64,000 nucleotides of DNA from Edaphocola aurantiacus (GTDB lineage Bacteria; Bacteroidota; Bacteroidia; Chitinophagales; Chitinophagaceae), in the NCBI RefSeq assembly GCF_019797745.1, contig NZ_VOSI01000004.1, positions 335,328 through 399,327 on the forward strand, read 5' to 3'. Of the stretch, positions 34,074-42,243 are shown piece by piece. Position 1 is the stretch's first letter, and each line of letters starts with the position of its first letter. A program made the translations under genes and the position numbers. Under the pieces are notes generated by a model that was not told the origin of the DNA, ran no database searches, and was given only the letters and a program-made list of their open reading frames with translations.

Positions 34074-34589
34074 ATGGCACTTTCAGACAAACGTTACGTA
34101 TTCTTGGTAGACGACGAGCCTATCCAAAACGAAATGTTGAAAGACTTTTTAACAGAACGATACACTTACGAGATCAAAGTATTCGATAACGGAGAAGAGG
34201 CTATGGCGCAAATGCACCTGAACCCCGAGATCGTTGTACTGGACTACCATCTGAACGCTCATTTGCAAAATGCAAAGAACGGGGTAGACGTACTTAAAGA
34301 AATCAAGGACAAAAACCCGGAGACACAGGTGATCATCCTGTCCGGACAGGATAAAATTGATGTGGCTGTAGATACGATGAAGTACGGAGCCTTCGATTAC
34401 ATTGTAAAAGGAGAGAGTGCTTTCCCGCGCATTGAAAATGTAATTAACAATGCCAGCGAAATACATAAGCTGAAAATTGTAAATGAAGGATACAAACGTA
34501 CCATCACCCTGCTGACCATCGTGATCGGACTGATCGTTTTAGGAGCCGTATTCTTCATGTTCCTGAAGCCTATCCTGGACGCGCAATAA
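34074..34589 (+). CDS. CheY-like receiver protein with C-terminal membrane anchor
   Basis: A 171-residue protein. Residues 7-125 are a complete receiver domain: acidic pair D13-D14, phospho-acceptor D57 in EIVVLDYHL, S90 in VIILSG and K112 in YIVKG. In place of an output domain, a short charged linker (HKLKIVNEGYKR) leads into one hydrophobic helix at about 143-164 (TITLLTIVIGLIVLGAVFFMFL). It therefore appears to be a membrane-tethered receiver with its receiver in the cytoplasm. No kinase gene is adjacent, and a terminator follows, so it is probably monocistronic. Its role is unknown. Confidence 0.88.
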   Translation: MALSDKRYVFLVDDEPIQNEMLKDFLTERYTYEIKVFDNGEEAMAQMHLNPEIVVLDYHLNAHLQNAKNGVDVLKEIKDKNPETQVIILSGQDKIDVAVDTMKYGAFDYIVKGESAFPRIENVINNASEIHKLKIVNEGYKRTITLLTIVIGLIVLGAVFFMFLKPILDAQ

Positions 34590-34607
34590 ACGCACCGCCG
34601 GAATTAA

Positions 34608-34668
34608 TTTATAACAAAAAAGAAGCCTTATCTGCAGCCCGCAGATAAGGCTTCTTTTTTGTTATAAA
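34608..34668. terminator. 28-bp-stem terminator after the receiver gene
   Basis: Perfect arms at 34608-34635 and 34641-34668, with core GAAGCCTTATCTGC/GCAGATAAGGCTTC and a loop of AGCCC. Confidence 0.93.
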
Positions 34669-34721
34669 CATACTTTACAATTTATTAATTATATGGACAT
34701 TCTAAGGTGATATAACTCTTC

Positions 34722-34729
34722 TAGTTTTG
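34722..34729 (+). promoter_or_regulatory. Candidate -7 box of the third T9SS gene
   Basis: TAGTTTTG fits TAnnTTTG, 27 bp upstream of ATG 34757. No clear -33 TTG is seen. Confidence 0.4.
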
Positions 34730-34756
34730 CAAATATATATTAAAATTATAATTTGT

Positions 34757-37009
34757 ATGAAGAGGATTTACAGTTTAGTTTTACTGGCTTTGGCCGGTAA
34801 TGCAGGTTTTGCACAAGTGAGTATGACTGCCACAAACAGCTATACGCAAGCCTTTAACACACTTCCGGCCAGTTCTAACGGTACCTGGGCGGACAACAGT
34901 ACGATCTCCAGCTGGTATGCGCAACGTACCGGTAATGGTACAAGTATCATGGTTTCTGACGGAGGATTAAATTCTGGCGGGCTTTACAGTTACGGTACAA
35001 CCAGTAACAGTGACCGTGCCCTGGGTTCTCTGGGTTCCGGCAATGCCGCAGCAGGAGACTTTGCTTATGGTGTATTGCTGCGCAATAATTCAACGCAGAC
35101 CATTACCAATATAACGGTTGCCTATACAGGAGAGCAATGGAGAAACGCAGCCAGTGCCGGTGCGCAAACCGTATCTTTTTATTACAAAACAGCTAGCGGT
35201 GTGATCAATGATCTGCAGCCGACCACTACCAGCGGTTGGACAGCGGTTTCGGCACTGAATTTTACCAGTCCACAGACAAATGGTCCGAGTGCCAATAACA
35301 CTGCCAATGCAATTAATGGTAATACGGCTGCTAACAGAACGGTCATTTCTGCCACAGCCTTAACCGGCTTAAGCCTGGCCCCGGGACAGTATATTATGCT
35401 GAAATGGGATGATCCGGATCACTCCGGTAATGATCACGGATTGTCTATTGATGATGTAACCATCAACTGGACAGTACCGGCAGCAACCAATCCGATCGGA
35501 ACAGCTCCGTTCAGATCTAAAGCGAGCGGTGATTACAATACTGCAGCTACCTGGCAATATCTTTCTGTAACAACTCCGCCTACCTGGTCCGATGCAACAC
35601 AGAAACCGGGTTCCGGCAATGTAGTGACCATCCAGTCTGCACATACGGTTACTATGACTGCTGATGAAAGTGCCGATACACTGAAGGTTGATGGTGTACT
35701 GGTAGCAGCAGATCATGTACTGGCTACCACTAAACCAGTTATCCTGAACGGTTCTGTAAAAAGCACCAATGAATACGGTCTTTCCGGCAGTACTATAAGC
35801 ACCTTCCGTATGTCAGATGTAACCATCAACAATGCCTCTACGATCGAGTATAATGCTACCGTTACCCAGTTTATTTCCGATATGACCTATAACAACCTGG
35901 TTATTTCCGGTGGTGAAAAACAACTGCCAGGTAATGTAACCGTTAATGGTACAGTAAGCCTGGGTGGTATCCTGCATACTACTGCTACAGAATTATTACA
36001 ACTGGGCAATGACGCGCAAATTACCGGTGGTAGTGCAACTGCATATATCGATGGTCCGGTGGCTAAGAGCAGCAATACCGTTACAACATTTACCCTGCCG
36101 GTAGGTAAGGCCGGTGTATACCGCCCGGTGATCATTAAGCCGGTTTCTACTGCAGCGACAACCTATACTGCCGAATACTTTAATGCCGGTTATGGCAATA
36201 CTACCGTAAGCGGACGTTTAGACGCGGTGACCAACAGCGAGTACTGGAATATCAACCGCAGCGGTACAGCCGATGCTAATGTGACCCTGACCTGGGGTAG
36301 CAGTTCTAATGTAATCAATCCGGCAGATGTACGTCTGGCGCACTTCAACAGCACTGCTAATGCCTGGGAGCCTTTAGGCGAAACAGTTACAGGTACGGCC
36401 AGCGATGGTACGGTAACGGCATTCGGTGTAGCAGCCTTCAGTCCGTTCACGATCGGAAGCAGCTCTGTTCCACTGCCGGTGCAGCTTACTGCTTTTGAAG
36501 GATATGCTCAGCAGGGGAATAACATCCTGAACTGGTCTACAGCAATGGAGCAAAATAACCGTGGCTTTGACATTATGCACGCAACAGATGGTAAAAACTT
36601 CAGCAAAATCGGTTTTGTATCTTCTCTGGCTACAGAGGGCAACAGCCATGCAGCGCTGGCATACCAGTTTATCCATAAGCATGCAGGTGCGGCAAAGCAT
36701 TATTACAAACTGGTACAGACAGACTTTGACGGCAGCAGCAAAACTTCCGGAATTGTACTGATCAACAATACCAGCGCAACTCAGATTTCGGTATATCCTA
36801 ATCCTTCAGGGCAGGATAATATTACCATTAACCTTGGAACGGATGCCATGGCTACGATCATTGTTACTGACCTTAGCGGTAAGGAACTGATCAGAAGCAA
36901 GGCTACCGACAAGGTGTATAACCTGGATGTAAGTGCCCTGACTGCGGGTAATTATATCATCCGTATAGAGGCAGGAACAGTACAAACTGTTAAATTTGTT
37001 AAATTATAA
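34757..37009 (+). CDS. Secreted T9SS type A sorting-domain protein
   Basis: A 750-residue exported protein. ATG 34757 starts a signal peptide (KRIYSLVLLALAGNAGFAQ). Residues about 21-225 form a beta-rich domain with LSLAPGQYIMLKWDDPDHSG and GLSIDDVTINW, like those in many Bacteroidota extracellular enzymes and adhesins. A DYNTAATWQYL segment and a beta-helix-like stretch rich in Asn/Thr/Gly follow (about 255-440). The last 75 residues (ISVYPNPSGQDNITINLG, then AGNYIIRIEAGTVQTVKFVK) are a type A T9SS domain. No catalytic motif is recognised. It ends at a strong terminator. Confidence 0.9.
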   Translation: MKRIYSLVLLALAGNAGFAQVSMTATNSYTQAFNTLPASSNGTWADNSTISSWYAQRTGNGTSIMVSDGGLNSGGLYSYGTTSNSDRALGSLGSGNAAAGDFAYGVLLRNNSTQTITNITVAYTGEQWRNAASAGAQTVSFYYKTASGVINDLQPTTTSGWTAVSALNFTSPQTNGPSANNTANAINGNTAANRTVISATALTGLSLAPGQYIMLKWDDPDHSGNDHGLSIDDVTINWTVPAATNPIGTAPFRSKASGDYNTAATWQYLSVTTPPTWSDATQKPGSGNVVTIQSAHTVTMTADESADTLKVDGVLVAADHVLATTKPVILNGSVKSTNEYGLSGSTISTFRMSDVTINNASTIEYNATVTQFISDMTYNNLVISGGEKQLPGNVTVNGTVSLGGILHTTATELLQLGNDAQITGGSATAYIDGPVAKSSNTVTTFTLPVGKAGVYRPVIIKPVSTAATTYTAEYFNAGYGNTTVSGRLDAVTNSEYWNINRSGTADANVTLTWGSSSNVINPADVRLAHFNSTANAWEPLGETVTGTASDGTVTAFGVAAFSPFTIGSSSVPLPVQLTAFEGYAQQGNNILNWSTAMEQNNRGFDIMHATDGKNFSKIGFVSSLATEGNSHAALAYQFIHKHAGAAKHYYKLVQTDFDGSSKTSGIVLINNTSATQISVYPNPSGQDNITINLGTDAMATIIVTDLSGKELIRSKATDKVYNLDVSALTAGNYIIRIEAGTVQTVKFVKL

Positions 37010-37028
37010 TTAATTGATAGTGTAATCA

Positions 37029-37069
37029 ATACACCCCAGCTTAAGATTTAAGCTGGGGTGTATTTTTTT
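37029..37069 (+). terminator. Terminator after the third T9SS gene
   Basis: ATACACCCCAGCTTAA pairs with TTAAGCTGGGGTGTAT (16-bp perfect stem, 3-nt loop), followed by a T7 run. Confidence 0.92.
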
Positions 37070-37131
37070 AATGCTTTGCTCTTATCTTCGTGAAATATAA
37101 CCAATCAATAACTAAACTCAAACAAGAAATC

Positions 37132-37617
37132 ATGAAGAAACGCTTAATCCCTATTGCCCTGACCTTATCCCTTGCTATCTTTGGTTGTGTACAGAAATCC
37201 GAAGCCCGTGCGCGTATACCTTTCGGAGAGCGTGAGGCGCTGACTAAAGTCGCTGACCTGCCCGACACGGACGAATACCTGATCAAAGAAGGTTCTAAAA
37301 TGATGAACACTAAAAGCCAGTACCTCGACCTTGCAACTTTTCACAAAGAATTTAATATAGCCTGGTTATTGCCATTATGGGTAACCCAGGAGCCTAAACT
37401 GGTAGGATATAACGAGGCTGATCAGAGCTTTTACGAATTATCTGACCAGGAACTGCAGACCATACTTGACGAAAATAAACTGGATAAAAATAAACTGAAT
37501 AAACTGGGATTTTACACACGTTATGGCGGAAAGCTTGTTGCAGTACTCATTATTCTATTCATTATCTGGGGACTGATACCATCTAAAAAAACTCCGGTTA
37601 CCCCGCAATCAGCTTAA
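37132..37617 (+). CDS. Lipoprotein with C-terminal membrane helix, unknown function
   Basis: A 161-residue protein. ATG 37132 gives a lipoprotein signal with lipobox IFGC (C19); the longer frame from 37090 lacks a signal at its start. The middle is soluble (FNIAWLLPLWVTQEPKLVGY near 80-100). A single membrane helix lies at about 133-150 (GKLVAVLIILFIIWGLIP). A lipid anchor and a C-terminal membrane helix together are unusual. The next gene starts 27 bp downstream and also encodes a membrane-bound protein, so the pair may work together. Confidence 0.78.
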   Translation: MKKRLIPIALTLSLAIFGCVQKSEARARIPFGEREALTKVADLPDTDEYLIKEGSKMMNTKSQYLDLATFHKEFNIAWLLPLWVTQEPKLVGYNEADQSFYELSDQELQTILDENKLDKNKLNKLGFYTRYGGKLVAVLIILFIIWGLIPSKKTPVTPQSA

Positions 37618-37644
37618 TTTCTTATCTTTAATTAAAGGACGCAT

Positions 37645-38367
37645 ATGTACAATACTATTTTATATGTTGTGGTCATTATGGCTGTCATTTACGGAGCCTT
37701 TTTCTACATCACTTATCAGCGCCGCAGAAAGCTGCTGAATGTAATGGAACACCTGGATATGGATGAAGAGGCAAGGCAGGCACCGTCCTATAAAGACCGC
37801 CTGTTAGAAACAGAGTATGCTTTTGTGAAAAAGCAACTGGGCGATCAGCCTGCAGATGCATTTACCTATGCCAATACACAGTATACGGGCAAAGACCAGG
37901 CCAAAGATATTGCCAAAGATACCCTGAAAGGGCTGGCTACACTGGGCACGGTAAAATTCAGAACAGTACAAACACCCAAATACCTTGTATTAAGCGGGGG
38001 AGCGCTGCACCTGATGGATACCGATACCGATGGCGACATTACCAAGCACATCGTTTTTGAACCGTTCCGCCTGCAACAGGCCCGCATAGAGGAGAAACCC
38101 TTGAGCGGAATGGCCAAGGCACAGGCCAAATTCGGTAAGTTCGACCTGAAACTGTATAAATTATATTTACCTACAGAAGACGGTGAGGTAATTATGGACA
38201 TTTACAACATGCTCCTGTTCAATTTTGCCACTAGTGGCGGTAATGCACTGACCATGAGTCCGCATAAACAGGTAGAGAACATTGTAGTGGCCAATCATTT
38301 CTTATATGTACTGGGGCAGAAATACCCCCATCTGCGTGTACCGACGGCCATACCATTTAAAGCGTAA
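37645..38367 (+). CDS. Membrane-anchored protein of unknown function
   Basis: A 240-residue protein with one N-terminal membrane helix (ILYVVVIMAVIYGAFFYI) and a long soluble part facing the cytoplasm by the positive-inside rule (QRRRK follows the helix). The soluble part has beta-rich stretches such as TPKYLVLSGGALHLMDTDTDGD and GEVIMDIYNMLLFNF. No family is recognised. An AAAGGA ribosome-binding-like sequence lies 7 bp before the ATG. It forms a pair with the lipoprotein gene upstream. Confidence 0.78.
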   Translation: MYNTILYVVVIMAVIYGAFFYITYQRRRKLLNVMEHLDMDEEARQAPSYKDRLLETEYAFVKKQLGDQPADAFTYANTQYTGKDQAKDIAKDTLKGLATLGTVKFRTVQTPKYLVLSGGALHLMDTDTDGDITKHIVFEPFRLQQARIEEKPLSGMAKAQAKFGKFDLKLYKLYLPTEDGEVIMDIYNMLLFNFATSGGNALTMSPHKQVENIVVANHFLYVLGQKYPHLRVPTAIPFKA

Positions 38368-38384
38368 AACAAAGATCATACAGG

Positions 38385-38414
38385 AAGAGGGCTGCAATTG
38401 CAGCCCTCTTTTTT
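38385..38414 (+). terminator. Terminator before dnaX
   Basis: AAGAGGGCTGCAA pairs with TTGCAGCCCTCTT (13-bp perfect stem), followed by TTTT. Confidence 0.88.
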
Positions 38415-38520
38415 AATAGGGGAAACCCTATTTTGTAAATTGCTCAAAATGACAGAAATTGCAGGGATAATAAGGAACATTTTCGTTTCTCCTGTTGATA
38501 TTTTGATCTGTTGTAATTAG

Positions 38521-40332
38521 ATGTCTGCACAATACTTAGTTTCTGCACGTAAATACCGCCCCCAAACCTTTGAAACGGTAGTAGGGCAATCGCATATCAC
38601 GACCACATTGAAAAATGCGATCAAAACCGAGCATCTGGCACATGCTTACCTCTTCTGCGGTCCCCGCGGAGTAGGGAAGACGACCTGTGCCCGTATCCTG
38701 GCCAAGACGATCAACTGTGAGCGTCCCACTGCAGAAACAGAAGCCTGTGGCACCTGTGATACCTGTCTGACATTTAATGAAAACAGCTCTTTCAACGTAT
38801 TTGAACTCGATGCGGCCTCTAACAACTCTGTAGATGATATCCGTGCCCTTACCGAGCAGGTGCGCTTTGCCCCGCAGGTAGGAAAGTACAAAGTGTATAT
38901 CATAGATGAGGTACACATGCTCAGTACAGCGGCCTTCAATGCCTTCCTGAAGACACTGGAGGAACCGCCTTCTTATGCCATATTTATCCTGGCTACAACG
39001 GAGAAGCACAAGATCCTGCCTACGATCCTGTCCCGTTGCCAGATATTTGACTTTAAGCGTATCCAGACCAATGATATTGTAGCTCACCTGAATGGTATCT
39101 GTATCAAAGAAAACCTGGTGGCAGAAGAGGCAGGGCTGCACATCATTGCTCAGAAGAGTGAGGGCTGTATGCGCGATGCACTGTCCATAATGGACCGTAT
39201 CTCCAGCTTCAGTAACGGACACCTGACCTATGATCAGACTGTAGAGCACCTGAACCTGCTCGATGCCAGTTTCTATTTCAAACAATTGGATGCAGTTATG
39301 AGTACCGATATTGCCAGTGTATTACTGCAGCTGGAATCGGTGTACCAGCGTGGGTTTGAAGGGGATGCTATCATTAATGGCTTTGCCGAGCACCTGCGCG
39401 ACCTCTTACTGTGTAAGGATCCTAAGATGACTATGCTGCTGGATATTCCCGAAGCACATAAACGCATGTTCTTCGAAAAAGCACAGATGATCGCCACAGA
39501 ATATATTGTGTCGGCACTGAATATCCTTAATGAAGCAGAAATCAATTATAAGACTACGCTGAACAAGAGATTGCATCTCGAAGTCACCTTTATTAAACTC
39601 TGTTATCTGAATAATGTGCTGGATACATCTTCTATTGCAGAAGATGCAAAAAAAAAATATAGCCAGCCTGTAAATAATCCGGCACCGGCCGCTGCGGTAG
39701 CAACATCAGCTCTGGCAGCACCAGTGCAACAGGAGGCCTACCAGGCACCTGCTCCGGTATATGCACCGCCTCCATCGGTAGCGCCGCCACCAGTACAGGC
39801 ACAGGCTCCGGTAAGTGCTCCTCCACAGGCCTCTGGCCCTTCGGCTGCGCCACCGGCAGGACCTTCCGGCCCTCCTAAGCCTAAATTCGGTAAGAACTTC
39901 CTGCAACAGATACAAGAGCAGGCCTCACAGGCCGTTGTTCCACAGGAAACAATAGCCCTGACACTGGATATTGCGAAGGATTTGTATGCCCGCTATATTG
40001 ATCGCCTGAAGCATGATTCAGAGAAAGTATTGCAGGCCACAAACCTGGCCAGTGCCTCGGTGCGCATCAATGAACCGGATGAGATCATACTGGTCTGCAA
40101 CAGTAATATCGGGCTGATCTATGCTTCTGGTAATACAGATGCCATCCGTGATTTCTGCAAGCAGGAAACCAATAATAAAGACCTGAGGGTAATTGCTATC
40201 CTTGATCCTACAGCAGTAAGCCAGGCACCTAAAGTACAATCCATCTCCAAATCAGATCAGTTTGATCTGATGGTCAGACAAAATCCACTTTTAAAACAAC
40301 TGAAAGACCAGCTGCGCCTGGATATAGGATAA
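38521..40332 (+). CDS. dnaX: DNA polymerase III subunit gamma/tau
   Basis: A 603-residue clamp-loader ATPase. It has Walker A GPRGVGKTT (47-55), zinc-module cysteines C66, C76, C79 and C82, Walker B VYIIDEVHML, the LKTLEEPP segment and the sensor SRC motif (ILSRCQ). After domain III comes a Pro/Ala-rich linker (about 380-460) and a tau-specific C-terminal domain. At 39648-39657 an uninterrupted A10 run falls directly before the linker; both other frames stop within five codons after it, as expected for slippage that produces a short gamma form of about 380 residues. It loads the sliding clamp at the replication fork. Confidence 0.97.
   Translation: MSAQYLVSARKYRPQTFETVVGQSHITTTLKNAIKTEHLAHAYLFCGPRGVGKTTCARILAKTINCERPTAETEACGTCDTCLTFNENSSFNVFELDAASNNSVDDIRALTEQVRFAPQVGKYKVYIIDEVHMLSTAAFNAFLKTLEEPPSYAIFILATTEKHKILPTILSRCQIFDFKRIQTNDIVAHLNGICIKENLVAEEAGLHIIAQKSEGCMRDALSIMDRISSFSNGHLTYDQTVEHLNLLDASFYFKQLDAVMSTDIASVLLQLESVYQRGFEGDAIINGFAEHLRDLLLCKDPKMTMLLDIPEAHKRMFFEKAQMIATEYIVSALNILNEAEINYKTTLNKRLHLEVTFIKLCYLNNVLDTSSIAEDAKKKYSQPVNNPAPAAAVATSALAAPVQQEAYQAPAPVYAPPPSVAPPPVQAQAPVSAPPQASGPSAAPPAGPSGPPKPKFGKNFLQQIQEQASQAVVPQETIALTLDIAKDLYARYIDRLKHDSEKVLQATNLASASVRINEPDEIILVCNSNIGLIYASGNTDAIRDFCKQETNNKDLRVIAILDPTAVSQAPKVQSISKSDQFDLMVRQNPLLKQLKDQLRLDIG
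39648..39662 (+). promoter_or_regulatory. Candidate slippage site (A10) in dnaX
   Basis: The frame reads GCA AAA AAA AAA TAT AGC. In the -1 frame the codon after the run is ATA followed by TAG at 39660-39662. The +1 frame reaches TAA at 39671-39673. Thermus thermophilus dnaX makes its short gamma form by transcriptional slippage on an A9 run at the corresponding place. Confidence 0.65.
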
Positions 40333-40344
40333 TTCATAAACACA

Positions 40345-41298
40345 ATGAGGAAAATAGTAGTAATGCTTTGTCTTCTGAGCCTGGCCAATATGGCTATGGC
40401 ACAGAAAACGATTAAGGGAAAGGTGTATGAGCCGGACGAAGAAAACTCTCTAGGAGATAATAAGGAATTTGTAGAGGCTCGCTATTACGATGTAGTACTA
40501 AGAAAGCATAGATTCAGTGAAGAAGGTTTAAGAATTGCCGGTAGCGATACAGCAGCTTTTGAATTTACCCTGACTAAAGAACAGCTACGAAAATATAAGT
40601 TCATAGAGTTTGGGTCTTTTTGGGGCGCTACGTACCGTGTATTGAAAATAAAGGAAATAGGCCCGGATTCGATAGATGTTATCCTACGGAGGCTTAATTA
40701 TGAGGATGATGGAGAAGTACATGTGTACAAACCCGCCATCTACCTCTATCCCGAACAGGAAACAGCTGTTTCCATAAAGCATACTTTCAAGGGTACGGTG
40801 CTCAATACCTTCCCCGAATACAAAGACGGCTGGAATGTAGTCGCTAGCCCGGATGGCAAGCTTAAAAACAAGGCTGACGGGCGCAGTTATAATTACCTGT
40901 TCTGGGATGGTTCAGCCCATTTCGGTAAACAACACTTTGCGTACAAAGACGGTTTTTACGTATCGCGCAAAGAGATTATTCCTTTCCTGCAGCAGCGCCT
41001 GGCACAGATGGGTCTGAACGAAACAGAGATCAATGATTTTATCGTGTATTGGTTACCAGCACTAAACAAAAATGAAACCAATTTCATCCACTTCTGGGTG
41101 AATGACGATATAGATCATTCCTCAAAGCTGGAGGTGGAACCCAAGCCAGAAACGGTAATCCGTGTGTTTATGGAATACAAAGCCTACGATGGCAAAACGC
41201 CAAAGCTTCCGGAGCAGCAATTGCCGCAAACGGTAAGAAAGGGTTTTGTATTAGTAGAATGGGGTGGTGGAGCCATCGGCACCTCAAAAGTAGAATAA
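40345..41298 (+). CDS. Secreted protein of the KPAIYLYP-motif family, unknown function
   Basis: A 317-residue exported protein with a signal peptide (KIVVMLCLLSLANMAMAQ). The N-terminal domain (about 20-125) is beta-rich. The C-terminal part starts at YKPAIYLYPEQETAVSIKH, followed by FPEYKDGWNVVASPDGKL and SYNYLFWDGS, motifs shared by an uncharacterised conserved family. No catalytic residues can be assigned. It begins 12 bp after dnaX, so it may be cotranscribed, and its TAA is directly adjacent to the stop of the convergent ribF gene. Confidence 0.82.
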   Translation: MRKIVVMLCLLSLANMAMAQKTIKGKVYEPDEENSLGDNKEFVEARYYDVVLRKHRFSEEGLRIAGSDTAAFEFTLTKEQLRKYKFIEFGSFWGATYRVLKIKEIGPDSIDVILRRLNYEDDGEVHVYKPAIYLYPEQETAVSIKHTFKGTVLNTFPEYKDGWNVVASPDGKLKNKADGRSYNYLFWDGSAHFGKQHFAYKDGFYVSRKEIIPFLQQRLAQMGLNETEINDFIVYWLPALNKNETNFIHFWVNDDIDHSSKLEVEPKPETVIRVFMEYKAYDGKTPKLPEQQLPQTVRKGFVLVEWGGGAIGTSKVE

Positions 41299-42222
41299 TC
41301 AGGAAAGTATAGCACGTATCTCCAGTTCATCCTGTGCAATGCGTGCTTTCAGCTCTTCCAGGCCGGAGAATTTTTCCTCCCCGCGCACATAAGCAATAAA
41401 CTCCACATATAACTTCTCTCCGTAAATATCTTCATTGAAGTCCAGGATATTTACTTCCAGCGTCACAATGTTGTCGTCTGTTACTGTAGGGCGCTTGCCT
41501 ATGCTCATCATACCTTTATACACACGGTCCTTGTGTTGTACCTTTACGGCATAGATACCGATACCCGGCACCAGTATATCACCATAAGTCGGTTGCAGGT
41601 TAGCTGTAGGGTAGCCGATGGTACGGCCTATTTTATTGCCATGCACCACTACCGCTTCGAAACCATAAGTGCGCCCCAGCATCTCCGTAGCAGTTGCAAT
41701 GTTGCCCTGCATGATCGCTTTACGGATCTTGGTAGAACTTACATCTGCTTCGTGGATCAGGTGTTCTGCAATCTCAATGACCTGTACAGAAGCCGGCAGC
41801 ATTTCCTTTAAAGTATGGATATTACCTGAGCGGTTATGCCCGAAATGATGGTCATAGCCAATTATTATGGTATGTGGTTTGAATGTATTGTATAAGAAAT
41901 CGATTACATAATCCTCTGCACTCAACATCGAAAAATCGCGGGAGAACGGAATGACGATAATATGATCAATACCCTCGGCAGTAATACGGGCTATTTTTTC
42001 TTCCAGGGAAGATAACAGGCCCAGCGGCTGGTCGGGTTGTATAATTTTGCGCGGGTGCGGTTCAAAAGTAAGCAGGATGCTTTCTCCCGCTACACTCTTC
42101 GCCCTGTCCACCACATGCTTGATGATCTTCTGATGCCCCTCATGTACCCCGTCGAAAGAGCCGATCGTCAGTACAGGATTACGGAATGCAGGAAGATCAT
42201 GGGTCGCAAAAAATACACTCAC
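41299..42222 (-). CDS. ribF: Bifunctional riboflavin kinase/FAD synthetase
   Basis: A 307-residue protein that phosphorylates riboflavin to FMN and adenylates FMN to FAD. The N-terminal adenylyltransferase domain has GSFDGVHEGH (21-30), the nucleotidyltransferase HxGH site, and GYDHHFGHNRSG. The C-terminal kinase domain has GRTIGYPTANL and the MSIGKRPT segment. It is 21 bp downstream of kup in the same direction, so the pair is probably one operon. Its stop abuts the stop of the convergent gene with no base between. Confidence 0.97.
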   Translation of the reverse strand: MSVFFATHDLPAFRNPVLTIGSFDGVHEGHQKIIKHVVDRAKSVAGESILLTFEPHPRKIIQPDQPLGLLSSLEEKIARITAEGIDHIIVIPFSRDFSMLSAEDYVIDFLYNTFKPHTIIIGYDHHFGHNRSGNIHTLKEMLPASVQVIEIAEHLIHEADVSSTKIRKAIMQGNIATATEMLGRTYGFEAVVVHGNKIGRTIGYPTANLQPTYGDILVPGIGIYAVKVQHKDRVYKGMMSIGKRPTVTDDNIVTLEVNILDFNEDIYGEKLYVEFIAYVRGEEKFSGLEELKARIAQDELEIRAILS

Positions 42223-42243
42223 TTTAGTCGCTTTTATTCAGGA

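Noticed and set aside
39648-39657. A10 run in dnaX as a sequencing error.
   Set aside because: The frame is intact across it and continues into a normal tau-like C-terminus, so the run length is consistent with the coding frame.
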